Shown here in pieces: positions 1-10,881 of a stretch of DNA of 64,000 bases. How positions within the stretch are numbered: position 1 is the stretch's first letter; the number at the start of each line of letters is the position of its first letter. Below the pieces are notes generated by a model. It was not told the origin of the DNA. It saw only the letters and a list, made by a program, of their open reading frames with translations, and ran no database searches. The DNA comes from Diplolepis rosae. Its lineage: Eukaryota > Arthropoda > Insecta > Hymenoptera > Diplolepididae. The stretch lies in assembly GCA_030998225.1 (NCBI GenBank), contig JAPYXD010000695.1, positions 4,073,001 through 4,137,000 on the forward strand, given 5' to 3'. A program made the translations under genes and the position numbers.

Positions 1-719
1 CATAAATCCGTGACACAATTTTAATACAAGTGAATCCGAGTGAATCCGAGTTTATTCCAAAGTAAGTAATTCTTCAGTCGGACGATTTCCATTTGGTCAC
101 CAGCTATCTGCTTAAATTACCCCCATTACGTAGCTCCCCCTCATGCGGTTTAGCATTTTTTTTAAAGTTCAAAATTAGAATGAATGTGAAATGTACTGTA
201 ATTTACTAAACGAGGAAATGTTTTGGTACATTTTACTGAATAATTTCAACTGGAATAAATTTGAATATGTATGCTTTTAGAAATTGTAAACTGCCACCAA
301 TAGAGAAAGCCATTCTATGAGAAAGAGACATTTTTAAAAAATTATAATATTTAATCCAACTTTCAACAATTTCGCGCTCTTATTATGATTCGTAATATTT
401 AAATTTGTGGGAGCAATCAATGCCAACATTTGAAAAAAGTCTGAGTTTGCACCTCGAGTAGGTTTCAAATCACGTGAAAATTTGAAGATGCGGATGATAA
501 AAAGAATTATTACAATGACAATAAAAAAATCCACACGCACTTGACACATTTCTCCGTTTTCTCCGTTTTCTCCGTCAGAATTTGGAAAAATAAAAAATAT
601 CGTTAGATAACTATTCAAAATGAACTTGAGTCTCCATCTACGGTTTTTTTCTAATGTTTTAAATTTTCGAGTAAATGAATAAAAACTGTGTTCTTTTTTG
701 ATTGAAGAAACCATTTTTG
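1..719. other. AT-rich flank, no recognised gene
   Basis: I see no recognisable gene here. Positions 31-52 hold a short direct repeat of the word GTGAATCCGA, which is related in wording to the AATCCGA-rich stretches near 29.9 kb and 39.7-40.1 kb. Positions 551-575 hold three tandem copies of TTCTCCG. A 164-codon minus-strand open frame covers 334-828; it begins with Met-Trp-Lys-Arg and has a hydrophobic stretch rich in Ile and Phe, but shows no family motif. Its length is somewhat more than chance would give in DNA this AT-rich, so it is noted here without being called a gene. Confidence 0.4.
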
Positions 720-1015
720 TTCGATACCTGCGCGGGAAATGCAATTTTGGGGTTCTGGCGCAAAACAGCAGAATGGTCGATTCCATGTTCAATGATGAGT
801 CCATATGATAAAACTTTCTTTTCCACACTAATGACTGGAAAGCTTTAAAATATTCAAATTCTAGCCTCCATTATTAGTTTACCGTGTTGTGCGTAAAAAA
901 ATTTCACGTACTTGTTGATGTCGTGGTTGCATCAATCGATCGTAGAACCGATCATTTTTGCTCTTCCGTGCCAGACCCCAAAATCGCATTCTCTTTCGCG
1001 GTATGTGCGGGTAAA
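720..1015. repeat. Imperfect inverted repeat
   Basis: Positions about 728-795 and 935-1015 are diverged inverted copies. The clearest shared core is GAATGCGATTTTGGGGTCTGG (minus strand of the right arm) against AAATGCAATTTTGGGGTTCTG in the left arm, followed by matching GATCGGTTC and GGTCGATTC. It resembles the other foldback units in the window, but its ends are not sharp. Confidence 0.45.
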
Positions 1016-1121
1016 GAAAATAGTACATTATTGAGCAAATGAAGTTGCCGCGTAAGCGAAGCCTTAAATAATTTGTTTTTCAACGTATTGACGAGTTTCT
1101 TATAGATTTTTATTCGTTATA

Positions 1122-2294
1122 TTGGATCTATAACTTAATTCGTGCGGTTTGCTAAGAGATGGCGTAACTTGATTATTGTTCCATCGTTCCAATATTCCGA
1201 ACATGCGTTGGAAAGCTACTGTCATTTTGCGTCTTCTTCAGTATATGTCATTCATTTGAAGCGTAAACAACAATAATTTTTTTTCACTCAAATATGTCGA
1301 ACTTTGTGCCTGAAAAAGTGTTTTTGCGGGGAGTTCTCCTTCATTACTTTAATATAAAGAAAACTGCTGCCGAAAGTCATGGTATTTTGGTGGAAGTTTA
1401 TGGTGAGCATGCTCTAGCTGAGCGAACGTGCCAAAAGTGGTTTGCACGATTTAAAAGTGGTGATTTTGGCTTGGAAGACAAAGAACGTCCTGGGCAGCCA
1501 AAAAAGTTTGGAGATGAAGAACTAAAAGCATTACTCGATGAAGATTGTTGCCAAACATAAGAAGAGCTCGCAGAATCTTGGGGACTCACTCAAGCAGCCA
1601 TTTCAAAACGTTTAAAAGCAGCCGGATACATTCAAAAGAAAGGAAATTGGGTTCCACATGAACTCAAGCCGAGAGACGTTGAAAGGCGGTTTTGCATGTC
1701 CGAATTTCTGCTGGAACGCCACAAAAAGAAATCATTTCTGCATCGGATTGGTACTGGTGATGAAAAATGGACCAGAAGGGTGTGCTGTATTATGAGCTGC
1801 TAAAACCGGGTGAAACCATCAATGGAGAACGCTACCGAACACAATTAATCCGTTTGAAGAGAGCAATAGCCGAAAACCGCCCGGAATATGCGACCAGACA
1901 CGAGGCAATAATTTTCCACCATGACAACGCTCGGCCCCATGTTGCTATTCCGTTTAAGAACTATTCGGAAAACAGTGGATGAGAAGTTTTACCCCACCCC
2001 CCTTATAGCCCAGACTTTGCCCCTTCTGACTACCATTTGTTCCGGTCGATGCAGAACGCTATCACTAGAATACGGTTCACATCAGAACAGGGTATCAAAA
2101 ATTGGCTTGATTCATTCTTGGCCGCCAAGCCGGCGCAATACTTTTGGGATGGAATCCACAAATTGCCAAAAAGATGGGAAAAAGTCATAGCTTCAGATGG
2201 GCAATACTTTGAATAATACTATTGTACATGTTTTTCTCAAATAAACGTTCAAATTTTGAAAAAAAAAACCGCACGAATTAAGTTATAGATCCAA
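1122..2294 (+). mobile_element. mariner transposon with both ends
   Basis: A 1173-bp mariner element. The terminal inverted repeats (1122-1150 and 2266-2294) are 29 bp and identical, beginning TTGGATCTATAACTTAATTC. Each is flanked by the dinucleotide TA (1120-1121 and 2295-2296), the target duplication made by the mariner/Tc1 superfamily. The interior encodes a damaged transposase. Perfect ends with a dead gene suggest a copy that may have been moved by another element's transposase, but this is inference. Confidence 0.93.
1294..2216 (+). pseudogene. mariner transposase, broken (Mos1-like group)
   Basis: The product would be a DD34D transposase that cuts and pastes the element. The first 88 codons from ATG 1294 give the N-terminal helix-turn-helix region, starting MSNFVPEKVFLRG and including KTAAESH, WFARFKSGDFGLEDKE and ALLDED. 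A TAA at 1558-1560 stops it. The same reading continues with the second helix-turn-helix (LAESWGLTQAAISKRL), WVPHEL, and the first catalytic motif GTGDEKW near 1757-1777. There is then an internal deletion: the segment normally between that motif and the YYELLKPGETI stretch (from about 1790) is missing. The second Asp motif HHDNARPH is at about 1914-1940, and after a frameshift the third, YSPDFAPSDYHLF, follows. The frame ends with SDGQYFE just before 2216. It cannot make an active enzyme. Confidence 0.92.
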
Positions 2295-2433
2295 TACTTT
2301 AGCGGAGACGACAATGTTCGAAAAAACATAAAAATATTAATTGACAACACAGTCCTGCAAGGGTCAGTTACAGAAATGACAGGGATTGAATCTTGTAGAT
2401 TTTATGACGCTGAAAACGAATCCGGCTAAAGAA

Positions 2434-3204
2434 ATTGTCTAACACGTCAGGTTTTGGAGTAACTCCAGGTTAAATGGTCAAAAAATTACAATTTTGGCCA
2501 AATTTATGAATTTATTGTGGGGGAATGGAATTTTTTTTTTATTTACGAAAACGGGATCGTATAGTACTAGTTTTCAGCTTTAAAATCCATTTTTGATTAC
2601 CGCTGTACGATTTTTTTAAGCTGAAATATGCAAGTTTAAGTTTATAATACTGGCCATGCGTATTAGGGATTCAATTAACTATTGCCACCAATCGTGTCGA
2701 TTATAAATGTAAACTGTTACGAACCACAGTTTAGACTATGACACCTATGTTATTATTATCTGATCTTGCCTTCACTGGCTGGTTTACCTTCTAATTTGCC
2801 TCCATTGTCTGGATCATCATCTTGCCTTCAGTGACTGGATGATACCTTGATTTTGTTATATTAGATCCGCCATTTTCGTATAATTTAATAAGAATTGTAC
2901 CCTCTCATTGCTGATGAGAATGTAGAACGTGACAAGAGTTGTTTAATACAATGGTTCATTGGATCCCAAATACTGTCCAGCATGACCAATATTATAAACT
3001 CAAACTTGCATATTCCATCTAAAAAAAATCATACAGCAATAATCAAAAATAGATTTTAAAGCTGAAAACTAGTACTACACGATGTCGTTTTCGTAAATGA
3101 AAAAAAATTCCGTTCCCCCATAATAAATTCATAAATTTGGCCAAAATTGCCATTTTTTGAGCATTTATCCTGAAGCTACTCCAAAACCTGAAGTGCTAGA
3201 CAAT
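2434..3204. mobile_element. Nested foldback element
   Basis: Arms of about 220 bp (2434-2655 and 2980-3204) are inverted copies. They share ATTGTCTA, TCAGGTTTTGGAGTA, GGCCAAATTTATGAATTTATT, GAAAACTAGTACTA and GCTGTACGATTTTTTT-like text. The roughly 320-bp loop (2656-2979) has no coding signal. The element lies inside the left terminal repeat of the 2389-5045 element, as shown by the uninterrupted right terminal repeat at 4990-5010, so it is the younger insertion. Confidence 0.72.
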
Positions 3205-3738
3205 TGAACCTGCGGATGCAAGAACAAGACTTGCGCGCGAAATCACGATCACGGTAAAGTATTGTCTGAGTGGTGACGTCACTAGTGAAAATTCAAAGTT
3301 TTTAAAATAAAATATGAAATATACAGGGCTATAGAACTTAAAAAAAAGATTGAGATTCCATTAACGATTTTTCAATAAAAAAATTACTTTTCGTAAAAAA
3401 AATCAAAATAATTTCACACTGATAATTTTATGTTTATTGCTGTGTCTGAAAAGGTATGTTCCGTCTACAAAAAGTTTTTTTTCAATTTCGTAGCAAAAAA
3501 AAAACATTTGTATTGGAAATTATCGTGTACAGTCACGTTATCGGTACAGCCTCGAGTTTCGCTTATAATTATCCTAATATTCACTTCATTTTACAACAGA
3601 ATAAATTGTCAAGCACAAAGAAAGAATCGTTAAAGCACTGTATTTGTTATTTTTTTCGCATCAAGTTTAATTATACATTTCTAATGAATTTGATTCACAA
3701 ATAATTATTTTCGCTTTTTGTTTCATGATATAAAACAT

Positions 3739-4035
3739 TTATTCGTGTGTTAAATTTTTTTTCCCAACTTGCTTGAAATATTGCACAAAAAATTCTTTCG
3801 ATTTGGGTCTGATGAATTTGTACAGATTTTCGACATCTCTTACTTTTAATCCTGCAACACCAACGTATTTTTTAGAAACTTTGAAGTCGTCAATCGTACA
3901 TGGTTGTTTGAGTTGGTAAGATACAGCGTCGAAAAAATAATCCTCTTTTACATCAACATTTCCAGAAGGGAAGTAGTCAATGACAAATGCAGAATATATC
4001 TTTAATGATTCTTTCGAGGGTTTTTGGTTTTTCAA
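3739..4035 (-). CDS. Unrecognised small ORF inside foldback element
   Basis: A 98-codon frame on the minus strand, starting MKNQKPSKESLK, the only open frame inside the foldback element that does not look like low-complexity AT sequence. It has a balanced amino-acid mix with charged residues and a compact block around VGVAGLKVRDVENLYKFIRP and then KSKEFFVQYFKQ near the C terminus. I do not recognise the family. It could be the last exon of a transposon-borne gene, since the text upstream is AT-rich and the block reads like the C-terminal end of a longer protein, or a chance frame. There is no signal peptide and no membrane segment. Confidence 0.3.
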   Translation of the reverse strand: MKNQKPSKESLKIYSAFVIDYFPSGNVDVKEDYFFDAVSYQLKQPCTIDDFKVSKKYVGVAGLKVRDVENLYKFIRPKSKEFFVQYFKQVGKKNLTHE

Positions 4036-4393
4036 TTTGCTTTAAAAATCCAAAAAATCAACGCCTGATATATAAACCATAATAAAAGGTGGATTTCAAG
4101 CAGCTTCGATAACTTTTTGATTGATTCTACTTTTTCAGAAAAGTTGCTCGTCATCTCGAAGAACAACTTTGCATACTTAGTTTTTTTCGAATTTAAAATT
4201 TTTCATACTCTTTTGTTCCCGGAGTATCGAAAAACACGGTTTTTCAGTCGAATTAAAATATTGTTTATAAACATTTTGGTTTTTGAATTGTTTTTGGTGT
4301 CGTTGGTATCGCTGAAGATCTCTGTGTAAAATGAATTTTTATTTTTGAAAATCCATTAATGATTGCGCGAGTTATGACGAGTTATGTTTTAAT

Positions 4394-4548
4394 AGTACAT
4401 TGTACAACGAGGGGGTAAAGTTGATCATTTAAGGCGAGTGCGATGTTTACATTTCGAGGTTTCGCCTTGTGCGTGCTCGCCTTCGCCTCGAAATATAAAC
4501 ATCGCACGAGATTTTAAATGATCTTACCCCCGTGTTGTACACGGTACT
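4394..4548. repeat. Palindrome with GC-rich centre
   Basis: Left arm AGTACATTGTACAACGAGGG matches the right arm in reverse complement (about 4530-4548), and the inner arms share GATCATTTAA/TTAAATGATC, GTGCGATGTTTA and TTTCGAGG. The centre near 4470 contains repeated CTCGCCTTCGCCTCG-type text. It lies inside the foldback element. Confidence 0.7.
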
Positions 4549-4560
4549 TTATGCAAAAAA

Positions 4561-4753
4561 AGCATGTTTTTCTCGCTTTTTGACGTGTGTTTTACGGGCG
4601 TAAAGTTTGTTATTTAAGTCCTGCGGGCGTAAGTAGGGAGTGGGGGGTGCTTAAATGACTACTTTTAAGCACTCCATCCCTATTTACGCCCTAGGAATGA
4701 ATGACAAACTTTACGCCCGCAAAACAAGCGCCAAAAAGCGAGAAAAACATGCT
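4561..4753. repeat. Palindrome adjacent to the previous one
   Basis: AGCATGTTTTTCTCGCTTTT at 4561 is the reverse complement of the segment ending at 4753. Inside, TACGGGCGTAAAGTTTGT pairs with ACAAACTTTACGCCCG, and GGGCGTAAGTAGGGAGTG pairs approximately with CACTCCATCCCTATTTACG. The two palindromes sit 12 bp apart, so this locus should be prone to hairpin extrusion. Confidence 0.7.
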
Positions 4754-5045
4754 TGTGTTGTATAAAAAACATTGTTTTTCGATCGAAAAAAATTTATGTT
4801 TTTGATTTTTTTTTCAAAAAGTGATTTTTTTATTGAAAAATCGTTAATGGAACCTCTATCTCTTTTTTGAAGTTCTATAGCCCTGTATATTTTATATTTT
4901 ATTTCAAACACTTTGAATTTTCACTAGTGACGTCACCACTTGGACAATACTTTACCGTGATTTCGCGCGCAAGTGTTGTTCTTGCATCCACAGATTCAGT
5001 TTATTCGGCTGGATTCGTTTTCAGCGTCAAAAAATCTACAAGATC

Positions 5046-5445
5046 CATGTTTTCTTTATACGAACAAAAAGCATTTTTTTGTGTTTGGCATTAAAAGAGT
5101 GATCGAGGAAGTTAAAGCTACAATCAACTTCCTGTGAAAGAGTTGACGACTAGTGTATTGGAAAACTCTATGGAAAATCTTAAGGCCATGTACCAACTGG
5201 ACCACGTGACGTCGATAATTGCAATAACAGTATGTAATGTTATATAAAAATAAATAACTAAAATAGATCTTTTTTACCAGACAGACCTTTTTGGTTCTTT
5301 TGTTTACGTCTGACTTGTATCAAAAATACATTTTAGTTATTATTTTTCGAATAACTTTGTTCAAGCCCGGTATCCCCTCAAAGTTTGATCCAAATTTTTG
5401 TCCATCCAAGAAAGTTTTGAGTTTCGGCAACAGATAGTAATCTTA
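5046..5445. other. No feature seen
   Basis: AT-rich spacer between two foldback elements. I see no gene and no matching repeat in it. Confidence 0.4.
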
Positions 5446-6147
5446 ATTAAAAACTTCAAGGACTCGAAACTAATCGAATCCTTAAAACACAAAAACACAA
5501 CCAAATTTGGACCAAAATCACCACACCTCAATAAAACCATTAGCAAAAAAACTGTGAGAAAAACAAACAAGAAAGGAGGAAAGAAAAAAGAAGGCAACTT
5601 TCCAAAACTCCTTCCTTCTTTTTCTTTCTTTCCTCCTCTTTTGATTTTATTACCCAACACCATTTACATAAATAAAAATTTAAATTTTCTCCAACATTTC
5701 GGTGCTCTTCCAGCACCCTCTTCAGAGCTGTAACACCACAGAAAAAATTAGTTAAATGAATTTGTGTCTTCTATAACCCTCCATGAGGACGCAGACCCTC
5801 CTCCACGTAACGCCAACAGGGAACTGAAAGAAGACACCGTGCAGTGATCCCAGAATGCGTAAGATTTTTGCTCCCACCATGCATCCCACCAGCTCATTGC
5901 GTCTTCCTCATTCAACCAACTTCGTGCAGTAGAGCGAGGAAGAAACCATGAGCTGGTGGGATCCAAGGTGGGCGCACTATGCTTACGCATTCTGGGATCA
6001 CTGACACCGTGCATGCGTCCCCATGGAGGGTTATAGGAAACACAAATTCATTTAAATACTTTTTTCTGTAGTGTTACAGCTCTGAAGAGGGTGCTGGAAG
6101 AGCACCGAAACGTCGGCGAAAATTTAAATTTTTATTTATGTAAATGA
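5446..6147. mobile_element. Purine/pyrimidine-rich foldback element, right arm truncated
   Basis: The left arm runs CTTCAAGGACTCGAAACTAA, then AAACACAAAAACACAACC, then a purine tract (GGAGGAAAGAAAAAAGAAGG) directly followed by its pyrimidine mirror (CCTTCCTTCTTTTTCTTTC) near 5570-5635. It continues with AGCACCCTCTTCAGAGCTGTAAC (5711-5733). This last part is inverted at about 6072-6115 (GAAGAGGGTGCTGGAAGAGC). The central 5755-6060 is itself palindromic: ATAACCCTCCATGAGGACGC is mirrored by GCGTCCCCATGGAGGGTTAT, and ATCCCAGAATGCGTAAG by CTTACGCATTCTGGGAT. The right arm stops abruptly at about 6147, where mariner sequence begins. A second, more complete copy lies at 8276-9004. Confidence 0.75.
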
Positions 6148-6690
6148 AGCAAAAAGGGCGGATGTGGAAGAAGTTTAAAACGTAGATCAGTCAGTTTTTG
6201 CCTGGCGACATGGATAGAATGTGCTGGTGGCTTGTCATGGTGATACACCTTTTTTGGACCATTTCAGGACGTTTCTCTGCGATAGCTGTCTTTAATATAT
6301 CCAAAAGTTTCACGTAGTACTTTTCAGTAACGCTTTTGCCCTCTTCAAAGTAACCAATGAGAAATATTCCATTCGCGTCCTGAAAAATTGAATCCTGCAC
6401 TTTTGCAGTGGAGGATAGGCATTTCGCCCTTTTCGGAGCCGGTTTGCTTCGTGCAGTCCACTGTTTGGGCTGCTGTTCTGTTTCCAGTTATAGTGGTGAA
6501 TCCAAGTCTTGTCCATGATTAAAAAACGTCGCAAAACATCCGCTGGATTCTTCTAAAACACTTGAAACCAGGCGACTGATGTTCGCATGCGATGATTTTT
6601 GTCATGATTTTCTTTACGGTTTTCGCTTACAAAAATAATTAAATCACGTCACGAATTGTAAATTTGTCCATTTTGCACTATCATTCGAAA
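6148..6690 (-). pseudogene. mariner transposase fragment
   Basis: A decayed mariner read on the minus strand. A probable N terminus, MDKFTIRDVI, is at about 6670-6640, followed directly by sequence matching the segment just before the first catalytic motif (PADVLRRF, then DKTWIHHYNWK near 6510-6480), so most of the DNA-binding region has been lost. Further on come DANGIFLIGYFEEGKSV, AEKRPEM and, after a frameshift, HHDKPPAHSIHV carrying the second catalytic Asp. It ends at LLPHPP, just short of the third Asp motif, where the sequence changes into the arm of the foldback element. Both neighbours are broken at the same point (about 6147-6151), implying a rearrangement or one inserting into and deleting part of the other. 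Confidence 0.85.
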
Positions 6691-7324
6691 CGCTTGTGTT
6701 TAAGCAATTACTAAACAACCAATTAGTTTCGGAATGGCTTGCGACCACAACATATTTATCCCTGCAAACGAAGCTCAATGACCACACATATACAAATGTC
6801 GCTGTCGCCCTACATTAATATGCGAACCAAGTTCCTCATCAAACCACCCTCGTATGAAATTCCATGATTTGTGGCAAGATTTAAGTAGAATTTTACCATT
6901 GTAATGCAGGTTGTGTCGACTGGGAAATGAGTGTCTAATTCCGAGTTAGTGAAAATATTAATTGCAAGGCCAACTTGGATTATCTGCATCAAGCCAGGCC
7001 TAATTAGTTTATATAAAATAAATTGCAACTACGCAGAAGCGTTGCCGTTTGTGAATTGTTTATTAGGTTGTTAGTACAGAATGCAATCACAAGACTAAAA
7101 TTGTATTATAAATAAAAGTATCTCACTTCGCTAATCACCAAATGTCTCAATAAAGAATTCATAAGTTGGAAGTATTTATTTCACGCAAACCACCCAATAT
7201 TCCATGACTCAATTTATAAAAAAAAAATAAAAGCATTTATTTTATATTAAACGTCTAGATTTACAAGATTATTTGATATTGACGTGATAAAATAAACAAG
7301 AATTAATTTTTTTAGCAAAAAAGC
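6691..7324. other. No feature seen
   Basis: AT-rich sequence without a recognisable gene or repeat. A 72-codon minus-strand open frame at 6810-7028 has no motif and looks like chance. Confidence 0.35.
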
Positions 7325-8275
7325 AAAAATAATACGATTTGTCAAACCCTCCAAAATACCCTTCTATTTCCCATTCAACTTCTTCGTTCGACTCAAAACA
7401 TTTACCACACAACCATCTCTTGAGGTTTGGAAACAGTCTGGAGAATACGGTGGATGTGGAAGAGATTCGAAACCTAGTTCATGCTTGTCTATCTGTGCAA
7501 TTTTCGATGTTTGAGATGGTGCATTGTCATAATGAAAAAGGATTTTTAATCTTCTTCAAATGTGGCCGTTTCTTCCTGATTTGGTCAACCAATCGATCCA
7601 ATAATGCAGCATAATATGCTCCAATAATCGTCCTTCCTTTCTCAAGGTATTTCGTTAAAGATTACTTCATGTGCATCCCAAAAAATACTATCCACAACTT
7701 TTCCAGCCAGTTGTTACGTTTCCGGACGCTTTGGTACAGTTTTACCAGGTTTAACCCACTTTTTTGACCCTTCACGTGATTCCGGAGTATAGTGGTGAAT
7801 CCACATTTCATCTATCGTTACAAATCGACGCAAAAAGTCTTTCGGATTCCGCTTAAAATAGACCAAATTTTGCTCCAAAATGGTCACACGAATGCGTTTT
7901 TAGTCTATTGTGAGCAATCGCGGCACCCATCTTGCATAGAGCTTTCTCATGCACAAATGTGTTTGCAAAATATTGCCGACATGCTCAGTTGGGATGGTTG
8001 CGATCTCAGCTATCTTACACACTTTCACTTTCGGGTCATTCAAAACAATATCGTGTATTTTATTGATTATTTCTGGTGTAGTGATCTCATTCGGACGACC
8101 TGGACTTGATATCGTTTCGGTGTTCGTACGACCACAACGAAATTTGGTAAACCACTTCTGAACCATTCCGTATGACACAGCAGAGTCCGAATAATATTGA
8201 TCGAGCTTGGCCTTGGTTTTGATATGGTTTTTTCACGCAAAATGTAGTGTTTAATCAATACACAAAATTCACTTT
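7325..8275 (-). pseudogene. mariner transposase, decayed
   Basis: Minus-strand mariner gene with many frameshifts and stops. The N terminus starts a few residues in (VYLIKHYILREKT near 8260-8215), followed by SYGMVQKWFTKFRCGRT, the RSGRP-like SSPGRPNEITTPEII, and RKLYARWVPRLLTID at about 7905. Then come FLRRFVTIDEMWIHHYTPES (first catalytic Asp, about 7835-7775), DNAPSQTSKIAQID (second Asp, near 7520-7480) and PHPPYSPD (third Asp, near 7450). The C terminus breaks off around FDKSYYF near 7330. Residue spacing matches the irritans/mellifera-like mariners. The foldback element at 8276 begins where the first codons and 5' terminal repeat should be, so that insertion removed or displaced the 5' end. 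Confidence 0.88.
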
Positions 8276-9004
8276 TTTTAAAATTTCAAGAATTCAAAAC
8301 TAATCGAATCTTCAAAACACAAAAAACACAACCACATTTGAACTAAAATCATCACTAGAAAAAACCTTGAGAAAACAAACAAAAAAGGAGGAAAGAAAAA
8401 AGAAGGCAACCTTCCAAAACCCCTTCCTTCTTTTTCTTTCTTTCGTCCTCTTTTGTCTTTATTACAAGGGGTTATACAAAGGGGTTATGACAGCAAGATA
8501 AGTTATCTTTAAAGACAATGTTCCACAGTAAATATTCTTGAGGTTTCTTGATTGTGCGAAACAATTTAAATTTTATTGAATGACCCTTGGGGTCTTTCAG
8601 GTGCTTAAAGGGGAGGGATACACAAGGTCTTGTTGCAGTTTCCTGTTGGCGTTCCATGGAGAAGGATCAACGTCTCCATGGAGGGTGATAGGAGACGCAA
8701 CAATTATTAAATATTTTCATTTTCTATAGTATTACAGCTTTGAAGAGGGTGCTGGCAGTACACCGAAACGTAAACGAGTAGTTTAAATTTTATTTATGTG
8801 AATGGTGGTGGGTAATAAAGACAAAAGAAGACAAATGAGGACGAAAGAAATAAAAAGAAGGAAGAGGTTTTGGGAGGTAGCCTTCTTTTTCTTTCCTCCT
8901 TTTTTTTTTGTTTTCTCAAGGTTTTTTCTAGTGGTGATTTTGGTCCAAATTTGGTTGTGTTTTGAGGATTCGATTAGTTTCGAATTCTTGAAATTTTTAA
9001 TTGT
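8276..9004. mobile_element. Purine/pyrimidine-rich foldback element, both arms
   Basis: The second copy of the family seen at 5446-6147, here with both arms. The left arm (8276-8466) and right arm (about 8805-9004) are inverted copies sharing AAATTTCAAGAATTC, CACAACCACATTTGAACT-like text, the AAGGAGGAAAGAAAAAAGAAGG tract and CCCCTTCCTTCTTTTTC. The centre contains GAAGAGGGTGCTGGCAG and CACCGAAACGTAAACG (8739-8774), as in the other copy. No protein is encoded, so it is a non-autonomous element. It abuts the 5' end of a dead mariner. Confidence 0.78.
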
Positions 9005-9799
9005 GTTTTTGCTTAGACGTTGAGAGGAATCCGGGTTGGTAGTGATACGGGTTCGAATTCAGGTTTAAATTCACTTTTTCCATCTTTGCAAAAAATTCGG
9101 AGGTATGTTGCTTTTAGACTGTAACTTGTAAACTAATGAATGGATTTGGCTTAAATTCCGACAGAGTAGGTTTGAAGGATGAAAGTTGCCAACATTATAG
9201 CCGTTTGTTACTGGTGCCAACCTCTCATAGAAATATTACGTAAATATCAAACACCCTAGTATTTTTATACCTTTGGGCCCATTAGCTTTAAGATATTAAT
9301 CAATTGAATAAGCTTTTACGGACTCTTTCAAACTATAGCCCCATGAAATTATAACTTATCTATGCGTCTTTGTAAACGTTGCTTTATGGAACCGTATAAA
9401 CTGCCATAAAACTTTACTTACATTTTTTTCCACCTCAATAACATAAAACCATTTCCTATGATGACTCCCGTTTGAAAAACCCTTGTGAGCTCCATTGAGA
9501 AAATTCTTACATCTATTTTCATGTAAAAATGGTAAGATTTGTTATTTTTAAACCGATCAACGCTTTTTCGAGAATTAATTTAATATTTTCAATTTCGGGG
9601 ATACTCAGCTTCAATAAAGGTAGTTGGTTTTTCAAAATTAATGATAGGAATTTTTATCAAAAATCCCATGAGGGTTATTCAAATAAAAATGAATGCAGAG
9701 AACTTGATGCAGAGAGTTAGAGTTTGAGTTTGAGCAGAGAGAGTTTGACCGTAAAACACAGGTTTTCATCAAAAGACCCTTATAGGTACCCATAATATG
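9005..9799. other. No feature seen
   Basis: AT-rich sequence with no recognisable gene. Around 9700-9770 there is a short run of GAGTTTGAG/GAGAGAG-type direct repeats. Confidence 0.35.
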
Positions 9800-10455
9800 T
9801 TTGATGAAAGATTTAAGTTCCAAAAAGATTAGGTCTAAAGAATATTTATTACGGGAGCTATGGGGGGGTGGAAAGAAAGAACCGAAACCTTTTTTGTTCT
9901 CCAAAACAGCTAAACCGATTTTCATGTTTTGAATAGATGTTGCTAGGGCAATTATCATAGTTTTAGAGAAAAATTGAGAATGAATTTTGTGAAATGGAGA
10001 ACAAGAAAAATTGTACAAATATTGAAACATTTTTGCTCATGTTTTTCTTAGAGTATCATCACGATTTTTCCCGTAAATTACCTGTATTCTGATAAGTAAT
10101 AGCAATTTTCTTCATAACGATCAATATATTACGTCATAGTCGAAAACAATAAAAACATTATTTTGGTCCCTAAATAGTACGAGATTCCATAAGAATAGGA
10201 GGCCAACCTATCTTTCACCTTATGGCTCAATAAAATGAGAATTATTCAAGTTAAATTGGAAGCTGTTATTGATTACAAACAATTAGTGTAATGATTTCAC
10301 ATTTGGTACTGCTGACATTCGCCAAACTTTTATGTTTGCCCAAGATGCACCACGTAAAGGTCATCAGTCAGATTAGCATCTGTTATGTACATTATTTACA
10401 CTATTTCAGACACACACTAAATACAATATTTACACTATAAATACTGAAACACTAC

Positions 10456-10881
10456 ACTGTTTAGAGTGGAATTTCTTTTTTTTTTATTACAACTATTCAA
10501 TTTTCCAAGTGATTTTCCATGAATTTTGTACTAAAAGAATCAAAAAAGGATTACGTGAAGGGGGAAGATTTCGAGCAAGAAATGCCTTCATTTCGACACG
10601 TAGGAGAGTAAAAAAAACTCACGTTTTATTATTTTATCGAGCAAAAAAATTCTCGCGCTTGGATGTTAAAGCTTTGATATCGATACGTGCTTTTATAACT
10701 CCTGGAAACAAGAGAAGGAAAATAAACGCATCATAAAATTATATCAAGCTACATGTTCTAATGTTGGAGATGTTCGCTGCCTCTGAAAATATAAGTTTGT
10801 GAGTGATAGGCTTCTTATCACTGGCTATGTAGATCAGATTACAACTCTGTGCATGTCCCACGAACTATATAACGATCTTCC
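10456..10881. other. Inserted sequence, no gene recognised
   Basis: The start of the 3.1-kb block that interrupts the left arm of the 9.8-15.1-kb element. A 75-codon plus-strand open frame (10509-10736) is rich in Arg and Lys but shows no motif. Confidence 0.35.

Larger units (their letters stand above)
2389..5045. mobile_element. Long-arm foldback element interrupted by a second foldback
   Basis: The right end (4790-5045, about 250 bp) is repeated in reverse complement on the left, but split: its outer part is 2389-2430 and its inner part is 3211-3412. The gap is filled by another inverted-repeat unit (2434-3204). Shared landmarks are CGCTGAAAACGAATCC, CTTGCGCGCGAAATCACG, GGTAAAGTATTGTC, GTGACGTCACTAGTG and ATACAGGGCTATAGAACTT. 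The interior (3413-4789) contains one small open frame and two palindromes. The family is unknown to me; the architecture resembles foldback-type DNA transposons. Confidence 0.75.

Noticed and set aside
334..828. 164-codon minus-strand open frame as a gene
   Set aside because: It is long for chance in AT-rich DNA but shows no motif, overlaps a diverged inverted repeat and has no sign of exon structure. It is mentioned only as part of the 1-719 description.
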